23,548 bases of DNA. Source: Fimiplasma intestinipullorum. Its GTDB lineage: Bacteria; Bacillota_I; Bacilli_A; Erysipelotrichales; Coprobacillaceae. The translations under genes were made by a program, and so were the position numbers. The first letter of the stretch is position 1. Every line of letters begins with the position of its first letter. This document shows positions 7,401 to 14,232 of the stretch, piece by piece. Below the pieces are notes generated by a model. That model saw only the letters and a list, made by a program, of their open reading frames with translations. It made no database searches and was not told the DNA's origin. The DNA lies in NCBI GenBank assembly GCA_018715065.1, contig DVMJ01000073.1, forward strand, positions 1-23,548, given 5' to 3'.

Positions 7401-9150
7401 CAGTGACGCTATTGTTAATGCACACTATTTTGATGATTTAGTTAATATGCTTAAAAACAAACCGGAACAGTTCAAGAAACGAGTTTTGAAAGGTTCCTAC
7501 TGGAAAAAGGATGTGAAAGAAATGAAATTTGACGCAGTAGTCGGAAACCCACCTTATCAGCTTGAAACTACCGATTTAGGAAATGGAAAGGATCCAATAT
7601 ATCATTTGTTTATTGATATGGCTCAAAATTTGAGTGATTATAGTTCATTGATACATCCTGCACGTTTTCTATTTAATGCGGGTAAAACACCCAAGGAGTG
7701 GAACAACAAGATTCTAAACAATGAACATTTTAAGGTTGAAAAGTATTTTTCTGATAGTAGGTATATTTTCCCAACAGTTGATATAAAGGGTGGTATTGCA
7801 ATTACTATTTTTAACAAAAAGGTAAACTTTGGTGCTATTAAAACTTTTATGCGCACGCCGGAAATGAAAACGATATTAGAAAAAACTAAGCGTAGTGATT
7901 TTGAACCCTTATCAAATCTTGTATATCCAAATCATAGTTATAGATGGACTGAAAGATTATATGAAGAGAACAATTGGGCAGAAACTCGATTAAGTAAAGC
8001 AAATAGATATAATGTAACCACTAATGCCTTTTCCGCATTTCAAGAGTTATTCTTTGAACACAAACCTTTAGATGGCAAGGAGTATATTAGAGTGTTTGGA
8101 AGAGAAAATAGTTCTACGCGTGTTCAAAAATGGATAAGAAAAGACTACATTTCAGTTACAGATAATTTCAACAAGTACAAGGTATTTGTTGCTCGTGCTA
8201 ACGGAAATGGTGATTTTGGTGAGAAACTTACTAAACCATTAATTGGTGATGAGCAGGTGGCACATACTGATACTTTCATTAGTATTGGAAAATTTAATAC
8301 TTTAGAAGAAGCTGAGAACCTTTTAAAATATATTGCGACTAAATTTTTAAGAGCGTTATTGGGAACGTTAAAAGTTACTCAAGATAACTTCGCTGACAAA
8401 TGGGCTAATGTTCCACTACAAAATTTTTTGAGTAATTCAGATATTAATTGGAGTAAAAGTATTCATGAGATTGACTTACAACTTTATAAAAAATATGGAC
8501 TTTCAGATGAAGAAATTGCTTTTATAGAAAGCAAGGTTAAGCCGATGGACGGGACTTCATATTATGAATCAATGCTGAAAATGAGTTATCAAGATATTGT
8601 TTCTGCATTGCTCAAAAAATACGGTTCTTCAAAACACAACTACTTTAAGGATACTAATTGCACAACGAAGAACCCACAGGTTACTCGTACAAGTGAAGGT
8701 TTATACTGCCATCATATTGATGAAGATAAGGCTATTATGCTTTCTAATGATAAATTTGCAGCTGCAAATCCGTTTGAATATCAGAAGGCAAACAGACTGG
8801 TATATTGCAACCTGTTAGAGCATTTGCTCCTTCATGTTAAGATTGCCGAAAATCCTAACGCACAGGCTAACGAAAATGAATTACCGGGAATCGGCGGTGC
8901 TATCAATTTCATCTGTAAAGATTTGAACGATATCTACGCAGGTAAGGAATTCACAGATGACTGGCGTAAGACAGTAGCTGAAAAGGTTAAGGATAACTTT
9001 GATGATTATATTGCCATACTCCGTTACCTTTGGAATGTAATTGAAAGTAATCCAATCTATAAAGCCATTATCACAAAGGATATGCTTTGTGTCGGTTGGG
9101 ACGGTAAAGTTGTTAAGGAAGTTATGAACGCTCTTAACGATGGTGAGTAA
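4471..9150 (+). CDS. Giant fusion: GIY-YIG nuclease, SF2 helicase, N6-adenine methyltransferase, HNH nuclease
   Basis: 1559 aa from the ATG at 4471, which has AAGGAGG eight bases upstream. In order: a GIY-YIG (T5orf172-like) domain with LIY (12-14), KVG (28-30), R57 and EEWF (113-116). An SF2 helicase/translocase follows with AKMRFGKT (178-185), DEAH (301-304), SGTP (330-333) and QTIFRVQ (561-567). A charged linker spans about 690-740. The methyltransferase has TPWRVV near 855, an unusual motif I (LEINSKTGLY, 910-919) and catalytic NPPY (1026-1029). Residues about 1100-1400 look like an Eco57I-type target-recognition region. A C-terminal HNH-like nuclease has HHIDEDK (1414-1420) and RLVYCNLLEHLLLH (1442-1455). 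Single-chain enzymes such as LlaGI (Type ISP) also join nuclease, helicase and methyltransferase, but two different nucleases at opposite ends is unusual. It probably methylates self DNA and cuts foreign DNA. Confidence 0.8.
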   Translation: MERFDQTHSYKLIYVFSMPYETHKGLLKVGEATLTTDIMPNNLVPNCHDLNQAAKKRIDSYTKTASMSYKLEYTELAIKQDSGYTFPFKDKDVHSVLMNSGVHKVQPNGSTGEEWFATNLDMVKAAIKCVKEGKSSISSGSVVKETPYTPIDFREEQKDAVEKTLKAFKKDNEMLWYAKMRFGKTLTALEVIRRSQYRRVIIITHRPVVDDGWSEDFKKIFYPGHSEHNYHYERKSKDSSYTFDEKTDSENDLKIRKLDKDGTYFVYFASIQDLRGSQIVGGNFNKNNAVFALDWDLIVIDEAHEGTQTELGDNVIKTLRKDHTKVLALSGTPFNLLNQFSEDNVYTWDYVMEQKKKTEWDLTHHGDHNPYADLPKMHIFTYDLGEKLKKYLSDEYDTKAFNFREFFRVWYKGPNSKRDLPKGAVEGKFVHENDVIAFLDMMVKEDSKSGYPFSTQEYRDMFRHTLWMVPGVKEAKALSELLRNHPVFKNFGIANVAGEGDKYEEEHSKDALDLVRNTIKNNKYSITLSCGKLTTGVTVKEWTAVLMLSGSYSTAAAQYMQTIFRVQSAGTIEGKQKTDCYVFDFAPDRTLKVLTETVHLSRKPGKSQKKRREAMTEFLNYCPVISISGSKTRKYSVESMMEQIKQIYAERAVNSGFEDESLYNDELLKLDEIDASKFNELKDIIGASKASKKKKEVVVNGQGLTDEQVEHIDDPEPPTTPDPLTPEEIAERQKKKQAKEARKKAIDILRGISIRMPLMIYGADVPIEEDIDIDRFVDIVDDESWKEFMPAGVTKQIFTEFTKYYDRDVFIAAGKRIRKLAASADRETPTRRVIQIAEIFRHFKNPDKETVLTPWRVVNMHMSDTIGGWCFFNEKFEDDTQEEKHRLEEPRFVDRGDVTYSVFGEDAHILEINSKTGLYPLYVAYSSYKQKMEGMSDDDWEPEECQLFWNETIQNNVFVICKTPMAKSITRRTLCGYSDAIVNAHYFDDLVNMLKNKPEQFKKRVLKGSYWKKDVKEMKFDAVVGNPPYQLETTDLGNGKDPIYHLFIDMAQNLSDYSSLIHPARFLFNAGKTPKEWNNKILNNEHFKVEKYFSDSRYIFPTVDIKGGIAITIFNKKVNFGAIKTFMRTPEMKTILEKTKRSDFEPLSNLVYPNHSYRWTERLYEENNWAETRLSKANRYNVTTNAFSAFQELFFEHKPLDGKEYIRVFGRENSSTRVQKWIRKDYISVTDNFNKYKVFVARANGNGDFGEKLTKPLIGDEQVAHTDTFISIGKFNTLEEAENLLKYIATKFLRALLGTLKVTQDNFADKWANVPLQNFLSNSDINWSKSIHEIDLQLYKKYGLSDEEIAFIESKVKPMDGTSYYESMLKMSYQDIVSALLKKYGSSKHNYFKDTNCTTKNPQVTRTSEGLYCHHIDEDKAIMLSNDKFAAANPFEYQKANRLVYCNLLEHLLLHVKIAENPNAQANENELPGIGGAINFICKDLNDIYAGKEFTDDWRKTVAEKVKDNFDDYIAILRYLWNVIESNPIYKAIITKDMLCVGWDGKVVKEVMNALNDGE

Positions 9151-9167
9151 AGGGAGGGTGATTATCT

Positions 9168-10934
9168 ATGGAAATCAAGTATGATCTCCTTCCGAAACTG
9201 AAAACAAGAAAACACAATTTAAGGGTAGAGATTGACCTCTACCCTTATGCAACCGAATTATATGAAGAACTCGATAACATTGGAATAATTGAGCGTGTCA
9301 AAGAGATTCCCCAATTAGGTGTTATAAAGGTGAAAAAGAAACTTGCAAAAACAAGGTTCGATTATGTCATGTTGCAGTTATATCTACATAAATTAATCAA
9401 AACTCACCTGCAAGGAGATTTACGATTCACCTATAATAACTACATCAATTCTAAAGAGTTCAGAAATGATTATGTTTACCCTGATAAGAAAAATAAACCT
9501 TCAATGGGTGATATTCTTCAGCTATTGACTATTGTATATAATGTTGGTCATTTTTATAACACTTTTACTGCTTCTCGTGCAATAACTATGTTAGCTGAAG
9601 AAGATATTGCTTTTCGTGATGTAGTCATTAATGCTTGTAAAGATGAACGATATCAATGTGCAGCTAAAGTAATTTTAGAAAGCAAGAATTATCAAAGATT
9701 TCATTTGCTAAATTCAATTTTGATATTGGAACAATGTGACAAATCAAAACAGGCTATTTCAGTTGCATTAGAAATCTTGTATTCATATATAAATGAGCAA
9801 TCGTTATCAGAAGAAAGCAAACTCAAATATGCTTTTGCTATATTTAGAAATATAAGAACGGTTTCGTATATGGCATATGATTTGCAGATAGCCGAAACAC
9901 CTTTAACTATCGATTTATGCAATGAAAAAGCAATGTTATTACTGTTAAAAGAGTTATTATCAGAATACAACAACAATCAGTCCTCAAATCATTTAGTAGC
10001 TTCGATTACAAAACTTTTGGATGATACTGTATATAATGAGAATTCAAATGCAATTTGCTATTATAAGATATCAAGAAAAATGGTTTCGATGATAACAAAA
10101 ACCCCGGACTACGTTGATGTAAGCTATTATAATGACCTGTTTATAAATAAAGCCAGTGTATTAAATCAAGCACACACTCATAAAAGGGATTATGTTCAGT
10201 CACAGATTTTGAAATTGACATTTTCTACAGAGCAAAGGTGGATATCAGAAGCCTTATTATCAGAGTTAGAAAGCATCAATAATACTCGTGTTGGCTATTA
10301 TGATAGACATTCTGGAGAGCAAACCATTCTTGTCTCTATAAAGGGAACTTGTAATGCTGATACAAAGAGATATGCTGCTTATAAAACATTAAAGTGTACT
10401 GTTAATTATCTTCGTAGGATTCCTAACATTTCGCCTTACGATTCAAGGTTTCTTCTGGCAGTCAAGTTTTTCTTGTTTTATTTATTTGATGAGAATCCGG
10501 TTGTGATTAAACCAACCATAAATAGAGATATATGTGTTCTTTGCACACGAGGAAAAAATACAAGAATAAAAGAATTACAGTCATTGTTGAAATCTTCAAT
10601 TGGTAACGAGGATGAGAATCATGAAGTTGAATTTTTGCTTAGTCAGCTTATTGATGACACAGTTAATGATACTACAATCACAATCCCCGCAAGTATTCTT
10701 GTATATCAAAAGGATGCAATAGGTCGAAAGCTAAGTGAATTTGATGGCATGATTGTTCATCCGATGAGAAAAGTAAATCAAGTTATTTTCTTAGAGGCAA
10801 AGAATAGAGATAAAAAGCCATCTTTCGGTAAAAATTGCCTTATTGAAAAACTAGATAAATTCTCAATTGAATACGTATCTGATGATATTAAAATAGTCGA
10901 CTATGATGCATATTGGAAATATTCAATTAAATAA
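9168..10934 (+). CDS. Unknown protein with a C-terminal PD-(D/E)XK nuclease motif
   Basis: A 588-aa protein starting MEIKYDLLPKLKTRKHN, 17 bases after the giant fusion gene and behind GGGAGGGTGA. Residues 1 to about 480 are mostly helical-looking with no motif I recognise. The C-terminus has EFDGMIV (D526) and, after a strand, IFLEAKN (E543, K545). This is the D...E-x-K pattern of the PD-(D/E)XK nuclease fold with normal spacing. A Lys-rich stretch follows. There is no signal peptide or membrane segment. The operon position says it works with the restriction-modification protein: a second nuclease subunit, a specificity factor or a toxin-like effector are all possible. Codon use is AT-rich like its neighbours, and a strong terminator follows. 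Confidence 0.65.
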   Translation: MEIKYDLLPKLKTRKHNLRVEIDLYPYATELYEELDNIGIIERVKEIPQLGVIKVKKKLAKTRFDYVMLQLYLHKLIKTHLQGDLRFTYNNYINSKEFRNDYVYPDKKNKPSMGDILQLLTIVYNVGHFYNTFTASRAITMLAEEDIAFRDVVINACKDERYQCAAKVILESKNYQRFHLLNSILILEQCDKSKQAISVALEILYSYINEQSLSEESKLKYAFAIFRNIRTVSYMAYDLQIAETPLTIDLCNEKAMLLLLKELLSEYNNNQSSNHLVASITKLLDDTVYNENSNAICYYKISRKMVSMITKTPDYVDVSYYNDLFINKASVLNQAHTHKRDYVQSQILKLTFSTEQRWISEALLSELESINNTRVGYYDRHSGEQTILVSIKGTCNADTKRYAAYKTLKCTVNYLRRIPNISPYDSRFLLAVKFFLFYLFDENPVVIKPTINRDICVLCTRGKNTRIKELQSLLKSSIGNEDENHEVEFLLSQLIDDTVNDTTITIPASILVYQKDAIGRKLSEFDGMIVHPMRKVNQVIFLEAKNRDKKPSFGKNCLIEKLDKFSIEYVSDDIKIVDYDAYWKYSIK

Positions 10935-10968
10935 TCTCACATACCATTACGGTACTTGAGCATAAGAA

Positions 10969-11018
10969 AACGACCATACAGGAGTATTTCTACTCTAGTA
11001 TGGTCGTTATTTCTTTTG
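10969..11018 (+). terminator. Terminator at the end of the restriction operon
   Basis: AACGACCATAC (10969-10979) pairs over 11 bp with GTATGGTCGTT (10998-11008). An inner GAGTA/TACTC stem (10982-10986 with 10991-10995) is capped by TTTC, and the stem is followed by ATTTCTTTT. On the minus strand it is followed by TTTTC, so it may also stop the opposing DEAD-box gene. The remaining bases to 11129 hold no gene or clear signal; the right edge of the accessory region probably lies here. Confidence 0.8.
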
Positions 11019-11129
11019 TCACCGCTTGAAGACGTCACTCAAAAACTGTTTTTTCTTACAATCCCTAAGTGAAGGCTTCTTTTGCTCTCCTGTTTATTTT
11101 GTATATAGGATAGTCATTTATAACAAACC

Positions 11130-12713
11130 TTAGCGTGATGACTGGCGGCCTTTTGTTTTTTCACTCACACGTACTTTCCGTCCGGCAAATTTTTTGTCCG
11201 GCGCGTTTTTAAGCACGTTTTTAAGTGCCTGCTGGCTAGTCAGTTCGACCAATATCGCACGATTTTGCAGATCCACACGACCGATATCTTCTTTTTTGAC
11301 CTTCACTGTTTCAATTAAAAAGCGCACAACGGCAGCAATGGTCGTATGATAATTTTTACCAAGATCTAGATAAACAGCGCCCACTGTCTTAGGCACCCCA
11401 ATCATTTCTTTATCATAGGCAAAGCCCGTATGAGACTGGGTCTGCAAATAGAACAGCGCACTGGCTACATTGATAAGATCGGCCTGATCAAGCTGCTGAA
11501 GCTGCTGCTTATAATTTTTATGCAGACCGCTGCCAATGGCATCATAAACTTCCTCAAGTACCACCTCTTCTTTATGCTTGAGAATATTTTTTAACGTTGG
11601 CAGATTCGCCTGTTCGATGTGCGTTCGATTGATCCTCTCGATATCTTTTAATAATGGCCGCTCGCGAGGTGTCACCAAGCTATAGGCAATTCCCTTTCGG
11701 CTGGCACGTCCGGTACGGCCGATACGGTGGACGTATGCCTCTACGTCCTGAGGCAGATCATAGTTGATGACATGGCTGACATTTTCCACATCGATCCCTC
11801 TGGCCGCAACATCAGTTGCCACTAAGAAAGTCAGCTGTCGCGATTTAAAACGGCGTAACGTCTCCAAACGCAGCTCCTGACTGAGGTCCCCATGCATTCC
11901 TTCGGCATGGTAGCCGCTTTTGGACATGGCACTGACCAGTTCATCCACCCCTTTTTTCGTACGGCAGAAGATGATGACCGACTCCATCGGATTGGCATCG
12001 ATCAGGCGGCAAAGCGCCTCGTAGCGTTCATGCGGACGCACTTCAAAATAGTACTGCTCCACGGTACTGGCTGTCCGTGATTTTTGGGCAATCGTAATTT
12101 TCTGCATATCCGGACGCATATACCGTTCGGCGATCTTCATGATGGCTGGAGGCATCGTCGCCGAAAACAGCAGTGTCTGACGCTGTGAGTTCGTTTCCTC
12201 CAGAATGGCCTGGATATCCTCAGCAAAACCCATGTTCAGCATCTCATCGGCTTCATCTAAGATGGCGTAATTCACCTGGCCAAGATCGAGCACCTGACGA
12301 CGCATCAGATCTAAAACACGCCCCGGTGTTCCGACCACAATATCTGCGCCGCTCTTGATCGCACGGATCTGCTTTTCAATACTGCTGCCGCCATAGACCA
12401 CCGTACTTTTCAAAGATGTAAAGCGGCCGATCTTTTCAAATTCCTCTTCTATCTGTAAAGCCAACTCACGTGTCGGGCTTAAAATAATCGCTTGTACCTG
12501 TCGCTGTTTATGTTCAAGACGGCTCAAGACCACACTGGCAAAAGCCAATGTTTTGCCTGTTCCGGTCTGGGCCTGACCAATCACATCTTTTCCTTCTAAT
12601 AATACCGGAATGGCTGCCTGCTGGATGGGTGAAGGACGTTCAAAACCCAAAGCATAGATGGCATCCAGTACACGTTCGTTCAATCCTAATTCATCAAAGC
12701 TTTTCACTATCAT
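11130..12713 (-). CDS. DEAD-box ATP-dependent RNA helicase with DbpA-type RNA-binding domain
   Basis: 527 aa. The start MIVKSFDELG (ATG 12713-12711) has GAGAGGG five bases upstream; an in-frame Met six codons earlier has no ribosome binding site. All helicase motifs are present: the Q motif (PSPIQQ), AQTGTGKT (48-55), PTREL (80-84), DEAD (153-156), SAT (184-186), RGIDV and HRIGRTGR. After a linker, residues about 445-515 form a DbpA-like RNA-binding domain (GAVYLDLGKNYHTTIAAVVR), and the tail is basic. The family remodels rRNA and mRNA structure in ribosome assembly, cold adaptation and RNA decay. By architecture it is a DeaD/CshA/DbpA-group protein; which one cannot be settled from the sequence alone. 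It stands alone with its own promoter. Confidence 0.95.
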   Translation of the reverse strand: MIVKSFDELGLNERVLDAIYALGFERPSPIQQAAIPVLLEGKDVIGQAQTGTGKTLAFASVVLSRLEHKQRQVQAIILSPTRELALQIEEEFEKIGRFTSLKSTVVYGGSSIEKQIRAIKSGADIVVGTPGRVLDLMRRQVLDLGQVNYAILDEADEMLNMGFAEDIQAILEETNSQRQTLLFSATMPPAIMKIAERYMRPDMQKITIAQKSRTASTVEQYYFEVRPHERYEALCRLIDANPMESVIIFCRTKKGVDELVSAMSKSGYHAEGMHGDLSQELRLETLRRFKSRQLTFLVATDVAARGIDVENVSHVINYDLPQDVEAYVHRIGRTGRASRKGIAYSLVTPRERPLLKDIERINRTHIEQANLPTLKNILKHKEEVVLEEVYDAIGSGLHKNYKQQLQQLDQADLINVASALFYLQTQSHTGFAYDKEMIGVPKTVGAVYLDLGKNYHTTIAAVVRFLIETVKVKKEDIGRVDLQNRAILVELTSQQALKNVLKNAPDKKFAGRKVRVSEKTKGRQSSR

Positions 12714-12776
12714 GCATTCCCTCTCTTTCATTGTTCAACGTCTATTTTGGACATCAAAGCGCAAAAAAGCTTATCT

Positions 12777-12805
12777 ATTATAGCATAAATCATAACCATG
12801 GACAA
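12777..12805 (-). promoter_or_regulatory. Promoter of the DEAD-box helicase gene
   Basis: On the minus strand, TTGTCC (plus 12800-12805) and TATAAT (plus 12777-12782) are separated by exactly 17 bases. The start site would be near 12770, giving a leader of about 57 bases. The -35 box directly abuts the T-run of the upstream terminator. Confidence 0.75.
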
Positions 12806-12830
12806 CAAAAAAGACTGGATTGACCAGTCT
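12806..12830 (-). terminator. Terminator of the phosphoesterase-dehydrogenase operon
   Basis: AGACTGG (12812-12818) and CCAGTCT (12824-12830) form a 7-bp stem with a 5-base loop, followed on the minus strand by six T (12812-12807). The stem begins inside the TAG stop codon of the dehydrogenase gene. Confidence 0.8.
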
Positions 12831-14217
12831 ACACCACACGATTGCGGCTATTCCCTTCAATATAGCTTTCAATATTCAAAATGACTTCCTCAACACAGCG
12901 TTTTCGGCTTTCCACGCTCGCCCAGGCAATATGCGGTGTGATGATGAGACGCATCGAGTTACGGATACCTAACAACAGGTTATTTTTTTCCATCGGCTCA
13001 TGTTCAAGCACATCCAATCCTGCGCCGGCAATCTCATTATCAACCAGGGCTTTCGCCAAATCCTCTTCGACAATGATCCCGCCGCGTCCAACATTGATAA
13101 GGTAAGCGGACTTCTTCATCTTCTTGAGCGCCTCAATATCAAACAAATGATAAGTATTCTTATTTAAAGGCGCATGAATCGAGATGACATCCGACTGCTC
13201 CAGCAAGTCATCAAAGTCCACTCTTTCATAACGATCATCATCATGATTACCGCTGGTTGAGTAATAGATGACATGACAGCCAAAAGCCTCAGCAATACTG
13301 GCGACCCGCTTACCGATGTCTCCCAGTCCGACAATGCCCCAGGTCTTTCCTTCAAGTTCGTTGAATTTTTTCTCAAAATGCGTAAAGCTGACATCCCGAC
13401 TATAACGCCCGGATTTAACATAATGATCATAATAAGGCAGTTTTTCATATAGATACAAGAGCAGGCTGAACGTATGCATGGCAACGCTGGCTGAGCTATA
13501 ACCGCGGACATTGGATACCATGATTCCAGCACGGGAGCAATAATCGATATCAATATTATCATAACCCGTCGCAAACAAGCAGATCAGTTTGAGCTTATGT
13601 GCTTCTGAGAGGACCGCTTCATTTAAGACCGTCTTATTGACAACAACGATCGACGCATCTTTGATCAGGATTGGAACCTCTTCAGGCTTCACTGTCTGAT
13701 AGACCACAACATCTCCCAGCGCATCAAAAGGCGAAAGATCCATATCATCTCCGATAGAAGCGGTATCCATAACGACGATCCGCTCACGTTCAATTACCAG
13801 GTCCTCCATGATCTCTTCAATCGTCATATGACTGAACCACTCGCCAAGCCGATAAGGCTCATTGAGCATCATGACCTCGCTCTCGATAGCCGTCCCACAC
13901 ATCTTTTCATCATTCAACTCAAAGGTCAGCCAGGAATTGACGAGTGCCAATCCCAGTGACTTACTGGTCATGGCCTCATCCTCTTTAATGGCCGCTTTGA
14001 TTTCATCAATGTAATGATAATTCTCGCGATGTGTCTTCTCAACACAGTCACGGAAACTGCGACTTTCTAAGATGTTATCCCGAAAGGCGTCATGAAAAAT
14101 AAAGGGCAGGACATAATTATACATATCCATTTCGACCGGACGACCGTATCCTAATGTAAAGTTATACAGCAATGCACTTCCTAATTTTTCATCTTTCATT
14201 TTATCAATAATCTTCAT
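12829..14217 (-). CDS. D-2-hydroxyacid dehydrogenase with an extra N-terminal ABC-3C middle-component-like domain
   Basis: 462 aa; the family is usually about 320-340 aa. Residues about 160-455 are a complete NAD-dependent D-2-hydroxyacid dehydrogenase: GLGDIG (297-302) binds NAD, and the catalytic set is present as R378 (NVGRGG), E407 (LEHEP) and H429 (TPHIAW). Such enzymes reduce 2-keto acids in the cytosol; the substrate cannot be told. The first 150 residues are extra. ALLYNFTLGYG, VLPFIFHDAFRDNI and SLGLALVNSWLTFE resemble, in order and spacing, the middle component of three-component ABC conflict systems. I am only moderately sure of that match. The ATG follows AGAAGGAGGAAACT and lies 15 bases after the metallophosphoesterase, so the two form an operon. 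Confidence 0.85.
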   Translation of the reverse strand: MKIIDKMKDEKLGSALLYNFTLGYGRPVEMDMYNYVLPFIFHDAFRDNILESRSFRDCVEKTHRENYHYIDEIKAAIKEDEAMTSKSLGLALVNSWLTFELNDEKMCGTAIESEVMMLNEPYRLGEWFSHMTIEEIMEDLVIERERIVVMDTASIGDDMDLSPFDALGDVVVYQTVKPEEVPILIKDASIVVVNKTVLNEAVLSEAHKLKLICLFATGYDNIDIDYCSRAGIMVSNVRGYSSASVAMHTFSLLLYLYEKLPYYDHYVKSGRYSRDVSFTHFEKKFNELEGKTWGIVGLGDIGKRVASIAEAFGCHVIYYSTSGNHDDDRYERVDFDDLLEQSDVISIHAPLNKNTYHLFDIEALKKMKKSAYLINVGRGGIIVEEDLAKALVDNEIAGAGLDVLEHEPMEKNNLLLGIRNSMRLIITPHIAWASVESRKRCVEEVILNIESYIEGNSRNRVV

Positions 14218-14232
14218 AGTTTCCTCCTTCTA

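Noticed and set aside
635..11031. TTTTGTCACCGC occurs near 635 and again near 11015, a possible pair of attachment-site repeats around the restriction module.
   Set aside because: A 12-base match is expected many times by chance in a window of this size, and the left copy lies inside the primase coding sequence.
11019..11129. Short hairpin (GAAGGCTTC followed by TTTT) as a terminator for the DEAD-box gene or an attachment site.
   Set aside because: The stem has no room for a loop, and the T-run is on the wrong strand for the DEAD-box gene. The 10969-11008 hairpin is a better candidate.
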